Source: Phanerochaete sordida (taxonomy: Eukaryota > Basidiomycota > Agaricomycetes > Polyporales > Phanerochaetaceae). From it: a DNA stretch of 64,000 bases. Positions 1 through 14,400 of the stretch are shown here, in pieces; position 1 is the first letter of the stretch; the number at the start of each line of letters is the position of its first letter. The position numbers and the translations under genes are program-made. The notes under the pieces are model-generated. The model was not told where the DNA came from, ran no database searches, and was given only the letters and a program-made list of their open reading frames with translations. The DNA lies in the NCBI GenBank assembly GCA_019973155.2, contig BPQB01000034.1:124001-188000 (forward strand), read 5' to 3'.

Positions 1-535
1 CTTGCTGAACGAGCTGAAACAGTGCCTTGCGGCGCGCATGACCAGCTCGCATGACCCTGCGTAGGTGCTCACACTTTGTGTCTTACCACCTGTCTCGATG
101 AAGCAGGCTTCGACAGGCAATAATGCGAAGGATCTGAACCCCATCTCCGCTTTCGCTGAGACCTCGAGGCCCAACGACCCGCTACTTCCTGCGCAGATCG
201 TACTGCTGGGGCGGCTTGTTATGTAGTCTGCGCAGTAGCAAGAACTGCCCCGACTCGCACCAGCAGAGTCCTCTCAAGGTAGCAAGTGCCTGTTGCGCAG
301 TAGTGTACTTAGGGTGCCCTGGTGCTTAGCGCACCTTCCAGAGATCGCATATGTTTTCCGCACCCCGCGCTGTGTCTGATAACGCAGTGTAATCGTTGTT
401 CTGCCCAAGAAATATGCACATCCAGCCCCGACCCCTAGACACGATGGATATAGTACATCTTCTTTGCGTCCATGAGATCCCTATAGGTACACACGCGAAT
501 TCCAGCCCTTCATGTCGTGTCTAGCCGGCCGTCGA
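1..535. other. Window edge, no confident gene
   Basis: The first 63 bases read on the plus strand as a short open stretch ending in TAG (frame 2, ...ELKQCLAARM...). It could be the 3' end of a gene cut by the window edge. A second open stretch at about 107-226 also ends in TAG, but I could not join the two with consistent splice phases. The rest, up to the stop codon of the eIF4E gene at 536, shows nothing I can assign and presumably holds 3' UTR and intergenic DNA. Confidence 0.3.
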
Positions 536-2061
536 TTACCGCCCCTTGTTCCTCCAGCCCGACCCGCCGAGCACGCCGCCGCCGCCGATGCCGAAACCTG
601 CGAACGCGCCGCCAGGCCCAGGTGCAGGTGGCGCAGCAGCGGCAGCGGCCGCGGGAGTCTCGCCCGTCGCGGAGACGGGGCTGCTGAAGCCGGGCTTGAC
701 GTGGAAAGAGCTGCGGTACGCTGTCTGGGGGAGCGACTGGATCGAGAGGAACTTGTTTGGTGTGGGGCGTTCGTCCGTGTTGTACTGCGTGATAGTGTTA
801 GCGTTGCTGGTGAGAGCGTACTAGAGGAAGACGCATACCTGGAACTCCAGCCCGATACCGTCCGCCTCTGAGATGTCGAGGAGCTTGACCATCTTCTTTC
901 CGATGCCGTTGATCTTCTCGACGTCGTCCTTGCTGCGCGTCCAGAGCTGTATGCGGTCGACCTTGCTCCGCAGGCTGACGACTGCACCACAGATCTCATC
1001 GCCTTCGTCGAGGTCCTCGCCGACGAGCGCCATCGCGAGCCACGCCCAGCAGCGGTCGAGCAGCTGGGGATTGTTCTTCATCGTGAGCACCCACTTGCCG
1101 CCGTTCGCGTTCGCCTCGTCCTCCCACATCGGCTTGATACCAGACTTGAACAGGTGGTAGTTCGAGTTACGTTCCAGCTTTGACGGCGGCTTCAGCCAAT
1201 TGAAGTAACGGCAGAACGACTCGACCGTGTCGAACTCGCCGATCACGGTGAGCCCAGCCTCATACTCGTCTGTATCGGCAGCGGCGTGCGCAGATCCCAG
1301 AGGCTGCTCGCCCGGCGCGGTCGCTGGCGTGAACGGCATCTTGGACTTGCAATCGTGGTAGATCATCCTGGCACGCGATGAGAGGCAGTGCCTGTGCAGG
1401 CGTAGACGACGTACCACGGGTGCTCGAGAGGGTGCTCAGGAGCCTTAACACGCAGCCCGGGTGTCTTTGGGTCCTCTATGGTCTCGGGCTCCGGGGGCTT
1501 CGCGGTGCCGTCGACGCTGAGGCTCCTTGCCTTCGCCAGGCGGGCGGTGATGGCATCCAGGCTGGGGATGTTCTTGTAGCCCCGCGGGAAGTTGTTCTTC
1601 TTGAGCTCTGCTTGCCCGTCGGTCTCCTCCTTCTGCACTTCCTCGTTGAGCTTCTCGAGCTTCTCCGCGGTGAGTGGCTCGCCCTTGTCGCCGACCGGTG
1701 TCACCGATACGCTGTGGGGCGGTGACGTCGAAAGCGCGGCGGGGGACGTCGACCGCGTGCTCGGAGCGTTCACCGCAGTTGAATCTGCGACTGAGGTCGC
1801 GGTCGAGGACAGCGACGCGGTCGAGCCGGTGCGCAGGAGCGCCGCGGCGAGGCGGGGTCGTGACGCGGAGGTCGCGGAGGCCGCTGGGGGATTCAGGTTG
1901 ATACGCGCCGCGAGCTGGTTCAGCGAGGGCATGCGTGCGCCAGCAGCGGGGCGCTCGGGCTTGGGGACTTCGACTGGAGCATCGGTGGAGGTCGACATGG
2001 TGGTGCTCGTCGTCGTGAACGGTGAGCTCACAGCAAGAGCTGTTGCCGCCGCATTTACCAT
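536..2061 (-). CDS. eIF4E-family cap-binding protein, class II (4EHP)-like, with long N-terminal extension
   Basis: Likely an mRNA 5'-cap binding translation factor of the eIF4E family. Model: exons 2061-1415, 1367-839 and 784-536; introns of 47 and 54 nt with GTACGT and GTATGC donors; 474 aa. An internal ATG at 1998 is an alternative start. Residues 1-210 are a low-complexity Ser/Thr/Ala/Pro extension. The core follows (about 211-390): the EHPWMIYHDCKSK start, the FDTVESF helix and the GIKPMWEDE cap-binding loop, with the Trp-Glu pair kept. Cap-stacking Trp56 of human eIF4E aligns with Tyr (DEYEAG), and Trp73 of the eIF4G-binding surface with Cys (ESFCRYF). The Tyr is typical of class II (4EHP-type) members, so this may be a regulatory or alternative factor. 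The tail is Ala/Gly/Pro-rich. Confidence 0.9.
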
Positions 2062-2352
2062 TTACAGCGTTGATCGGACTTTGCCGATTGAGCGTCTAGA
2101 CCATCATATCGCGGATGAGCGCGACCATCCTCAGATCCTCTCCTCACAACAAGTGAAGCACATGGCAATTTATTCAGATACGGTCGTAGCCATGCCAATA
2201 CGCAAAACATAAAACCTAGAAAGATAGCTGCGGAGATGAGCTATTCTATGATCAATAAGCCAGTAGTAAGCCGAATGGCTATCGAGTCGTCACCCAGTTT
2301 AATGGCGGCCTGCACAGGCTCGAGCAGCGAGCTTGCCATGTTACACGCCACG

Positions 2353-4712
2353 TTAGCATCCCTTCCAAAGCGGTGTTAGAGATTGCGAGACAGCTAATCC
2401 TGCTGCTTCTAGGCTTTGTCGCAGAGCGTCGTCCATGACAGTATTGAGCAGCCCTCGCGCTCGCCACTTGTCCGGATGGAACCTTCGGGGCGCTTTGACG
2501 ACGAGCTCCTTATACTCGCTTGCGTCTACGACCACACGCATCTCCTGGAAGAAAGAGTCTACCGAGGTCCAGTCGATGCGTTCGAGTCGGAGCTTCGTGG
2601 GATCGCGGAGGTCTGGCCATGGGATGCACTCAAAAGTGAGTGGCTGGACGTCGCTGAACTTGATCTCGTCGAACTCGCGGCTTACAGCCTTGAACCTCTC
2701 GACAGCAGTCTTGGCGGTCCATGCAACGCGCTGCGACCACGATAGCTGGTCACGCTGTTTGCATCGTGCGCGCTCCTTGGCAGCGGCAGCCTCGTACGCG
2801 CGCCTCCGCGTGTCGTCCTCCGACTTTGCACTGTTCGGTGTTTGGCAGCCATCGCCGCGATGTTGTCTTGAATCGCTATCCTGAAGGCTCATATCCTTCA
2901 TCCTCCATTTAGATTCTGCAAGCTCCGCGCGCCTTGAGACTTCTTCGTCCTCAGCAAGTGTCCTCTGCGCCACCTCCCGCTCCTCCTGCTGTAAGCGATC
3001 TTTGGTTTCCTGCAGGCTGTCTCTCGTCTGGCGAGTGACATCCTTCAGCTGCCCTGCATAATACTCAAAGACTGCCTGAGCGTCATCCAGCTCTTGCGCA
3101 GTCTCAGATCGTCTCCGCATCGCTTCCTCGAGGACCCTCTCGGCTTCTGCCACCGCGGCATCGGCTTCTGAGACGCGCTGCCTCGCTTCCTGCCGACGCT
3201 CTGTCGCCCTCGACATCGCTCTTTCCAACTCTTGCGCAGTCCCCCTAGCCGTGCTGACCTTCTCCTCGGCTGCCCGAGCGGCGCTCTCGGCTGCTGTCCG
3301 CTTTATCGCGTTACGCTCCTTGACGCGGGCTTCCTCCTCTCTGAGTCTCTGCATTTCGGCATACAACCGCTGCAGCTCTTCTACTTGCCGTGCTTGTTTC
3401 GCCTCATCGCGCTGAGGGCCCTGCTCCGCTTGCGACTTCTTAGGCGCTTCGCGTTCGCGTGGGCAGGTCGGCTCCTGCACACAACGTGAGTCCTCGAAAA
3501 TCTCCCTGTACGTTATCCATACAGTCGGCTTCTTCTCAGATTTTGGAGGGTTTGGCTTTGCTCCTGACTTCCCGTCGCCGGGTTTTGTCTCGCGAAATGT
3601 AGTCTGGACCCCGGGCTCGAAGTAGCGGACGTGCATCTTGCTGGGTCCAAACACGGACTTGGTTTTCATCGCGTCCAATGCGGAACTCGCTGGATATATA
3701 TCTAAGACAAGTTCCGATGCAGGGTTCAACATTAGGTATTACTGACCTTCTTCTCGCGTCTTATAGATGACGAAGGCAAGACAATGGACGGTTCTGGGCT
3801 GCACTACCCTAATGCTGCAGCGAAGATTATAGCTGTCAGATCAGAGGCGCCCTTCCTTCGACGACAGGCTTACTGGACGGTGGTGCCGAACTAGCGATTG
3901 GTCGGAGATCGTGGTGAGTTGTCCGTGCTTTCTGCAATAACAGCGGTACTCACCTGCTTCAGTCTGCCGCGGATGTCGTTCTCGTGAATGGCAGCCCCGA
4001 GATTCTGGCAACGAGGACCATCTGAGGTGACGTGTCGAGAGACATGTGCGCATGGACGTACCGAGCATTGAAGGCTTGTGGGGCTGAACGTCCGCAGGAT
4101 AAACGGAGGCATGCCATGCAGGGAGGAGTGGAGGAACCGACAGTGCGCCCGGGCGTATAGTGCGTGCTCCTCATCCCAATACTCGAGCACGCACGTCTTC
4201 CCAGGAAACCCGATGTCGACGTCCACTCGCACCGACACTAGCGGTCCGGCGTGTCTGAACCAATGAAAAACCTTCTGGGCAGTACAGAGCAGGAGAGGGT
4301 GGCCCGCAACCTTCTTGGTCTTCACGTACTGAGAATAAAGCCGTTCAAAGGGTACAGACGACACGAGGCTGGGCGAGTGTGAGATTTTGAGGTTGTGGCG
4401 GGGATTTGTGTTGGGTACCGGGATGCCTTGGAGAGTCGCGAGTGCCATCTCGGCTAGTGAAGTCGTCGTTGGTATCGCCCCCTGAAAAATGAATATAGGT
4501 GACGCACCATAATAGACGTTGTAGAAATGTACTGTCCACAGCGTTCTATTGCTATTTGCACAATAGCTACGTCCTTCGGAGCTGACATCTCCGCATTTTT
4601 TGAAGAGTGGCTCGAGGTCCTCCCACGTAAGGTGTTTTGGCACATCGGCAAGATATAGAATCGGCTCGATGAGCAGAGGATGAGGCGCCGATAAATAGTC
4701 GTATGAAGACAT
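2353..4712 (-). CDS. Three-RRM RNA-binding protein with coiled coil and J-like C-terminus
   Basis: Predicted RNA-binding protein, 682 aa, role unknown. Six exons: 4712-4508, 4453-4062, 4004-3954, 3890-3874, 3793-3747 and 3689-2353. All introns are GT-AG and the total stays in frame. RRM1 is at about residues 17-90 and RRM2 at 118-195. RRM3 (about 194-264) is assembled from four exons, including a 17-nt micro-exon, and reads CSNLGAAIHENDI ... LAFVIYKTREEA. Then come a Glu/Arg/Gln/Ala-rich coiled coil (about 315-490) and a C-terminal segment with RRFHPDKW near residue 640. That motif resembles the J-like end of NFKBIL1-type proteins; this is an inference. Without splicing the gene looks like two unrelated ORFs (2353-3732 and 3891-4712). 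The continuity of RRM3 across the junctions is the main argument for one gene. Confidence 0.8.
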
Positions 4713-5236
4713 AACAGCGACCTAGAAATATGAGGCGGTGTCCAAAGGTACGGGAAGACTGGGTACAGTGTGCTGAGGTGAAAGAGGTTTTTGCCGAGAG
4801 CATTGCGGATTCGTCAAAGTTCAACCTTCCAACTCGCAAGCAGTACGATTGCCAAACTATCCACCCCTGATGCTGTCCAGAACGATGGACTGCGTAACGA
4901 GGCCACGAGGCTGCAGAGGGATCAGACCGTTCGATGGTTCCCTGCATTCGAACGAGGTATTTTGCATCACTGAGCTTCTTGATATCACTCGCCCCGACGG
5001 CGGTACAGCTCTTTCTGTGGTTGGGGTTTGCGAAGCCCGTGGCGACTCGCGCCGGCTCGTTCATGAAAATAGAACGCGGATCTGTATTTTTTTCAGAGGA
5101 AATGAGGACCCTTACGACTACCCAGTGAACGGGTATGCGGACGGCTTAGCAGTTGCATGAGTCTACTGCGTCGCTGTGATGCTAGTTAGTTAATTCGGCA
5201 ACTCAAGATCGGAGGTCAGAAACGTCTGGAACGAAC
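4713..5236. other. Intergenic: upstream of RRM gene, downstream of F-box gene
   Basis: Between two minus-strand genes. Open stretches exist on both strands (minus 5064-4567, plus 4849-5160), but none has a recognisable motif or a clean splice connection. Taken as the 5' region of the RRM gene plus the 3' region of the F-box gene. Confidence 0.5.
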
Positions 5237-6721
5237 CTACTCGAAACGAAGAGGAAACTGATCGTCGAATTCCCAGGAGCACCGTATGTTTTCCCAAGGC
5301 ACAAACGCGGGCTTGTCCGTTACGGGGTCCCAGGGTGGGATGGGATTGTGCTGGCCGTATAGCATGAACTCGTCAAAATGGTCCTTATATGATACCTTCA
5401 CTCCAATCTTTGCACAGAGGTCGAGGGCCTGCCTGCCGAGGCTATACGTCTCCTTGCCCAGCACGAGCCGCTTGATGGGGTGGCCGCTGCGGTGACGCGT
5501 TCCGACGAATTTCGTGACAGTCGCCTCGTCGTCGATGCCGGTCAGCTTGAGCGTTTGAAGCAGCGGCCAGAAGGGCGCGGGGCGCAACGCGCCGAGCTGC
5601 ATCGCGAAGTGGAGGTAGCGCGGGTTCGGACGCGAGACATGCATGAAGTTCATCGAGATGATGTCGACGGCCGTTACTGCGGGGAACGCGTGGAGAAAGA
5701 CGAGCGGGAGGAGCTGCGTGGGGCTCAGGATGATCTGTAGCGTTTCAACGGTCGGGAAGGACAGCTGGGTCTCTTCGATGTCCTGGAGAAGTTGCCCTTC
5801 GCTGGAGATGTACAGGTCCTTGAGCGCTGCTGCAGAGTTGCAGACAGTGGCGACGAAGCTCGTGGATAGCGATTTACGCTTCGATTCGGTGACATCTTGC
5901 ATGGTCATCCGACACACGAGAGGTAGTGAAATCTGGGATACTGCTTCCTCGGTGACAAAGTGGACATTCGCGAAGGTGATGTCGACGAGGGTTGCAGAGG
6001 CGATCTTGAGAACACGGAGGACGTCAATAGAGTTGGGAGTCATGTTGTGCAGTTTGAAATGAGTGAGCTTCCCAAAGACGTCTTGCGGAGAAGACAGCAT
6101 GGGGACCACGTCGGTCCGCAAGTGGACCAAGGCGGGTGCAGAGACATCGAGGGCAGTTGAGGTAAGACTCTCATCAACTTCGCTGTATGATATCACGCTG
6201 AAGTATTCCAAGAGAGGGAGGCTCGATCCCTTAAGGCTTTGCAGGAGCTGTTCGGTGACCTCTTGATGAAGAGACGCCAAAGCGCAGTGTTTCCACCGAT
6301 GTTTGTGCGCCAGGAGCAATGCCCAGCTCGTTTCGAATGGCGGCCAGAGCGTAATCGCGAACTCGTCGAAGACTTTGTCCCAGTCAGGCCGCCGCTCGAA
6401 GTTGGTGACGAGGCAGCCCATCACGATAGAGACGGGGGATATTAGGCCCGACCGCGCGAGATATGTTTCCGTTATGCGCGCGCTATGGCGGCCCTGGTGT
6501 GGCATGACGTGGATGCAGCTCCAGAGGCTGGAAAGCGAAAGCGACACCCGTCGCCACCTGCGACAGACGTGAGAAGCGGCGATGGGCGAGTCCAGGATGA
6601 GGCCGTCGTGAAGGCGACAGTGAGGGAAATGGTGCAGGTACGCGACCTCGAATATCGCGGCGAACACGTCATCAGGAAGTATGTCGAGGATATTGCGAGG
6701 CCGGCGCGGCTCGTCCGTCAT
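5237..6721 (-). CDS. F-box protein with leucine-rich-repeat-like C-terminus
   Basis: Probable substrate-recruiting subunit of an SCF ubiquitin ligase. A single exon of 494 aa from the ATG at 6721 (MTDEPRRPRN). The frame stays open upstream, but only non-ATG codons are available there. The F-box lies at about residues 9-65: ILDILPDDVFAAIFE, then SHVCRRWRRVSLSLSSLWS, the usual Leu-Pro and Trp-Arg signature. The remaining 400 residues are rich in regularly spaced Leu/Ile (LPLLEYFSV, LTHFKLHNM, LQTLKLTGI), as in the irregular leucine-rich repeats of basidiomycete F-box proteins, a family with very many lineage-specific members. Substrate unknown. Confidence 0.85.
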   Translation of the reverse strand: MTDEPRRPRNILDILPDDVFAAIFEVAYLHHFPHCRLHDGLILDSPIAASHVCRRWRRVSLSLSSLWSCIHVMPHQGRHSARITETYLARSGLISPVSIVMGCLVTNFERRPDWDKVFDEFAITLWPPFETSWALLLAHKHRWKHCALASLHQEVTEQLLQSLKGSSLPLLEYFSVISYSEVDESLTSTALDVSAPALVHLRTDVVPMLSSPQDVFGKLTHFKLHNMTPNSIDVLRVLKIASATLVDITFANVHFVTEEAVSQISLPLVCRMTMQDVTESKRKSLSTSFVATVCNSAAALKDLYISSEGQLLQDIEETQLSFPTVETLQIILSPTQLLPLVFLHAFPAVTAVDIISMNFMHVSRPNPRYLHFAMQLGALRPAPFWPLLQTLKLTGIDDEATVTKFVGTRHRSGHPIKRLVLGKETYSLGRQALDLCAKIGVKVSYKDHFDEFMLYGQHNPIPPWDPVTDKPAFVPWENIRCSWEFDDQFPLRFE

Positions 6722-7264
6722 GCTGACGGGCTCTGCGCGCGGGGGGCGACTCCTTGAGAACGCGCGCGGCCGCCGGGCAACCTGACGGTCATTAGTACCA
6801 GGCTCAGGTGGCAACACCGCGGCAGCGCATCTAGCGAGTTATAATATTGTCAGCTTTGTACTGACACGGGACCTCTATCATTCGCCTCACACTTTATCTC
6901 CCGTCAAAAGCGACATATCTGCACGACTGGCCGCTGTTCTCCCCAGGTCAGCGCGGCGTGTGGCGGTCAAGAAGAGCCAGGAAGTTCAGGCGCCCTAGCT
7001 GCGCGTCGCCTGCGCTCGCCAGGCAAACTGGCACGCGCGCAAGACATAACTTCAGTGTGAATAATTATCGATGCTCGTCCTTTCGTCCAGTATGCAGAAT
7101 GTACAGGTGTATCGAGAAATTATGAACAAGCTCGGAGAAAGAGAGAAAACAATTACATAGACCTAATGGACCGCCGCCCCATCCCATAATGTATGTCCAC
7201 CCCACCAATCGCCGTATTAACCGCGCACCTCTCCCCGCGACCATCCTTCGCGAATCATGCATGT
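6722..7264. other. Intergenic between F-box and calcineurin genes
   Basis: This 543-bp stretch holds the likely promoter of the F-box gene and the 3' UTR of the calcineurin gene. The part around 7060-7200 is AT-richer than the flanking exons, as expected for a terminator/UTR region. No conserved ORF was seen. Confidence 0.5.
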
Positions 7265-9753
<2,489 letters not shown>

Positions 9754-10002
9754 GCTTGCGTCCTCAGTCAGAAGGCAAAGGGAATGGACGCAGATGAGGC
9801 GTAGTGAAGGACAGAGCGAAGGGCGAGTGCCTGGTCGCATAGCATACGCGCCAATGCGCGGAGTCCCAATTGTCCGCCTTATCTCGATTCACAGTCTTGT
9901 TACCTGGATCAGTGCTCTTTCAAAGCGCTGCTGATCCCATTCATGAGCGCGTTGATACGGTAAACATTGACCCTAGGGTGACACATCTATTCAACGCTAC
10001 TG

Positions 10003-11157
10003 CTATGAGCCAAAGTACGCCGGTAGGACATGTTTCGCGACATTGAAGCCCAGAAGCGATACAACGTAGGCAGCGAACAGGGGCAAAAGTGGTGATAGCA
10101 AAAGCTCTGAGCGAATGAGGAAAGGTAGAGCTGTGCAAGAGCGTAGTGAGACTTCGGCGGGCGGCCGATTGCTGACGAAGGCTCACCGTTCAGTCCTAGA
10201 TAAATACCATAGATATATTGCGCAAAGCTAACAAGGGAGATGAGAAAGAAAGCCGAGCAGGTGCAGAGTCGAATGAACTCACGCGGCGAGGTAGAGCGTA
10301 TTCGATATGAAGAGACATATCCAATAGTTTTTGAGAATGATTGGCACTAGGAATAACTGTGCCAGATACAGCGTCAGGTAGAAAGGGAAGAACGCATTGG
10401 TGTGAACGTCGAAGGCGTAGGCCCATTCTACTTGCGAGTCCGCTGGGGTGGCGTGTGAGGGAGGAGAGACCAGTACTCGGTTTGAGAAGAACCTGGGCAA
10501 GTTTTCAAAATCAGAAGCGGCGACCCAGGAACATCGCATACCATATAATGGTGGCGACAATGATCCCAGTCAAAAGATAATCTCGGAAGATCATGAGAAG
10601 TGCGAGTTGTATGGCTTGCAGCGGTCCGTACGAATACACGACTGACCAGGCGATCGCCGACACTTCGTGTCTATATTAGCCAAGCGTTCATACGAAGCAG
10701 ATAGATCTCACCTATAAGACATGCCGCAATGAGAAGGAGAATCGCGGGATCATCTCGTGCCCAAGTATTCTTCGTTTCTGTAGCGTGGGCACGCTTCAGC
10801 ACGACTTCTCTCACGAAAGCGCGAGGGCCTACGTTTATGGAAGTACACATTTCGATACCTGAGTGCGCAAGGTCAGCTTTAAGCGTGGCGAAGCTAATGA
10901 AGCTCATGCTCACACTCTTTTGGGTGCGAGACACAGATACGTGAGCTGCCAGGCAGCTAACTCGAAGTCCTACTTTCCAATCATCGCGTCTGACCGGCAG
11001 ATTCTCGCACCGTGTTACATACCATTTGGTGAAACCTCAGTAGTCGCCTGAATATTACAGGCACACGGCTTGACCATCCTGGCGGGGATGACCGAGGGAA
11101 ACCACCCGGTGAACCGTTCGACTGAGGCGTTGGGGACGCAAGCGGAAGTAGTGACAT
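10003..11157 (-). CDS. UNC-50 / Gmh1 family Golgi membrane protein
   Basis: UNC-50 family proteins are multi-pass Golgi/ER membrane proteins; yeast Gmh1 interacts with Arf exchange factors, and worm UNC-50 is needed for nicotinic receptor trafficking. Eight exons: 11157-11023, 10969-10914, 10858-10833, 10777-10712, 10662-10542, 10492-10283, 10227-10187 and 10130-10003. Total 260 aa, in frame throughout. Several exons are under 70 nt, so no long ORF marks this gene. Family motifs are RRLLRFHQMDFELA, YRNVYFHKQTKNTWARDDP, VEWAYAFDVHTNAFFP and a final ALPFLIRSELLL. About five hydrophobic segments follow residue 85. The fourth acceptor (GAAG at 10663) was chosen over a TAG 7 nt upstream because only it keeps the frame and it lies at a better distance from the branch point. 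Confidence 0.9.
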
Positions 11158-11481
11158 CTCAGCGCGAACTTCGGGTCGCCGAAGAAAGAGTTGTTGTCTA
11201 GGAGGCAGATTGAACGCTCAATGGCAGAAAGCAGCTTGTGAGGGTTTCATGTAGTGTCTCGACGTCGTTGACGACGTTTAGGTCGCTGTTCGCGCTCGCC
11301 GCCTTCGCGAGAGCGGCCATCAATCTGGGATTGAACGTTGAGCGGTTGCCACGCGCCGTAATGAGGCGGAGCTGCAAACTCTGCAGGACACAACCTCATG
11401 CCTCGTTGAGCGCCCGACGGTTCCCATTATCCGCTTGAATCACACTTCCACAGCTCTCGCCGCAGCTCTCAGCCGTCGACG
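11158..11481. promoter_or_regulatory. Shared upstream region of divergent UNC-50 and WW-domain genes
   Basis: The two start codons (11157 minus, 11482 plus) are only 324 bp apart and point away from each other. The stretch therefore holds both 5' UTRs and probably a bidirectional promoter. No specific element was recognised. This follows from gene layout, not from a motif. Confidence 0.5.
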
Positions 11482-14400
11482 ATGGAGGAAGAATCCGAGG
11501 TGCTCGACTGGGGAAACGAGGACGATGAAGTCCAAACTTCGGAGTCCCACCGTTCTGCCATGCAGCAGAACGGTCAGGACGACGTGGAAGACGCTGTCTC
11601 GCTCGGTGGCGACGAGGACGATGAAATCTACCCATACAAGGCCCCTCAAGCAGACGATCCCTCCAAGTTCCAACCCAGTACGCCGCGAGCCACCCAGACT
11701 ACTCCTCTGCCCCCAAGTTCGAGGCGTGAGGGGCAGCGCGAAAATTCCGGTACCTCTCAGCTCCCTTCGTCTCAGCAGTCTGATGCTTCTCAGCTTCGTC
11801 GGTCTCAATCCCTGGGGCAACTTACCCATGCGCTACCTCCAAAGCCTGCTGTTGCCCCTCCTCCCTTTATCCCCTCCACATCAACTCAGACGAGCACAAT
11901 TGCGAGCGCCATGGTCACTCGCGAGAGGCGTCCGAACGGTCATCCGAAAAACCTGTCCGCGTCTCGCGACCGCGGAGACGCCTTGCCTCCTGACTGGGAG
12001 GAGAGACTCCCCAGGAACGGTGGCAGAGAGCCGTACTACTACAACATCAAAACTCATAAATCGACCTGGGCTCGGCCTACTACTGCGGACTCAGGCCCGT
12101 CGTCTCCCGGCAAGGAGCGACGTCAAGACGTTCGCGGTAACATAGATCCCTCCCCGCGACACGTACATGTCGATGTCGATTCTCGCACCCTGAGGAACGA
12201 GCACATACGTGTATCTCCTAGGACCGCTTCTAGGTTCGACGACCGTCCCTACCGGCACGACGCTGCAGTGATCTCAGATGGTGCAAGTATTGCGACTAGC
12301 AGGTTAGACTCCCATGCGAGACCCGCTGGCTTACCGCCTCGACCGCCATCACCGAGAGCGACGGACAGGCGACACGACACTCGTTCGACCACTCCGCCAC
12401 CGGTTCGTCGCGACACACGCCCCTCAGACGTCGTTACCCGCTCCCGTCGAGACGTTACTCCACCTCTGGATCGTGGGCAAATACCTCGAGAGCGACGAAG
12501 CTCTGTACACGACAGGGACTGGGATCGGTCTCGCAGTGCTGTCCTCGACAGTCATACGCGAGGGTACCCTTCCGAGCCACGAGGCCGTCGGTTACGCGAA
12601 GAACCGCCGCTCGAAGAAATGCGTCCTGATCAAGATACCCGTGATGTATACAACTCGTGGTCGGCTCCCAGTACGTTATCCGCCTCCTACATCTCCACGA
12701 TCTATTCGGCCTGTCTGCTCCTCCCGAGGTGGAAGATACCGTGCATGAATGTCTAGAGAAGCCTTGGGAGCGAAGCCTGGCACGCATATGAACCCTTCCT
12801 ATTCCTTGCTCGACCCTGGCCCATCATCATGGATCCATTTTCCCTTTCGTTGTGTTCATGCGTGATCCATGTTCTGAACGTTCCCCTCTGTCCTTTCCTC
12901 TAGGGCCTCGTTCGCCACCTCCACATGCGCGGGAACAAACCCCTCCTCGGCGGTATCCTGAACCGGATGCTTTCGACCGGGAACGCGTACGCGTACGCAC
13001 AGACCATCCGATCTCGCCTCCCCTGGGCAGAACTCGTGGCGCCGATCCGTACAGTTCAAGCGATACCATACCGCAAAGGCGAGCTCGGGATTATGAGACT
13101 GAGTACGAGACCGAAGTGAAACGCAGGCGCGTAGAGGAGGACCCATATAGACGACGGTCTACTCCCGACAGACGACCTACTACGTCTCCCATGATCGAAC
13201 GGGACGTACATCAGTCCTCAGTTGCCGAGCCTCCGAGTATGTATTCTACTTCTTCGTATCAGCTCATAAAACCAACCTTCGCACGCAGATTCGAAGAGGC
13301 GACTGCCTCTTCCACCTCAAAGCGACAGATTTCGCGAAGTGGCAAAAGCACGGCCGGAGTCGCCTTTGCCTGCACCTTCAGCCGCACCGAGGTCGCTAGA
13401 ACCGTATCAGAATACAAGAGCCTCCGTCAGCTACCCTGACGCCCCTTCAGCACCCAGAAGCCACCATATTCCGCCCTTAAGTCGAGAACAAGACTACGAC
13501 CGCCGTGGTGACACTCGCGCACGGTACGAAGATCCACCCACACGTCACAGCCAGCGTGGTCGCGACGCGATGGACGTCGATTATCCTCCACCCCAGGTAT
13601 CGAGAGCTGCAGCGCGCGACGAATTACCTCCATCCCGTCCTCGCGGCGTTGACAGGCCTAGTCTGGATCTACAGACTAGCTCTCTTCCCAAGGGTCCCAG
13701 GGCCATGTCTAGGAGCAATGGATCACTCTCGCAGACCACTCCCTCTCCTTCTCCCGTGCTTCCATCGCATCCTATCCGTATGCCGGAACCTATCGGTCGG
13801 GTTGCGCGAGGCCCGCCTCCGCACCTGCAGTCAGACGTTGGGCCTCCACCTCGAGGGCCAGCACCTCCGTCAGCCCCGAGAAGTTATGACTATCCGGAAG
13901 ATAATCGCCGCGGACGTTCGCGAGACTTCCCTGAAACAAGACATCAGGTATGTACGTGTGGTAGTTCACGGGATTTTGAACTAACTATGCCTAAATAGGA
14001 GCCTCCACCGCCACGGTCAAGTAGACGTGACGAAGCCGTATCCGTATCCGTATCCGGTAGCTCTGCTCTGCCTAAGTTGTCTGGCACGAACAGCACGCCA
14101 ATGGGCGCCCGCCGCAGCTACACTCCGAATCCTGTGGAGCAGCCTCTCCGGCTTCCGCCTGCGATGCCCGAGCGCACGCCTACTCAGCATTCTCCCGAGT
14201 CCTATAGAGCAGTAAATGATTATCCATACTTCATACTTCAATACGCCCTTACTCATAGATATGGCGAACAGACTCCCAGGGCAGCGTATTCAGAGACGCC
14301 ATATAATGAGCGTCGCGCATCCTACGATGAACGCAGTCGGGTTCCCGCCTCTGGCCGAGGCAATGTACGTGCACAGAAACTATCATTCGGACGATCTACT

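Noticed and set aside
4567..5064. Minus-strand ORF of 165 codons upstream of the RRM gene
   Set aside because: Overlaps the RRM gene start in another frame and has no recognisable feature or splice link.
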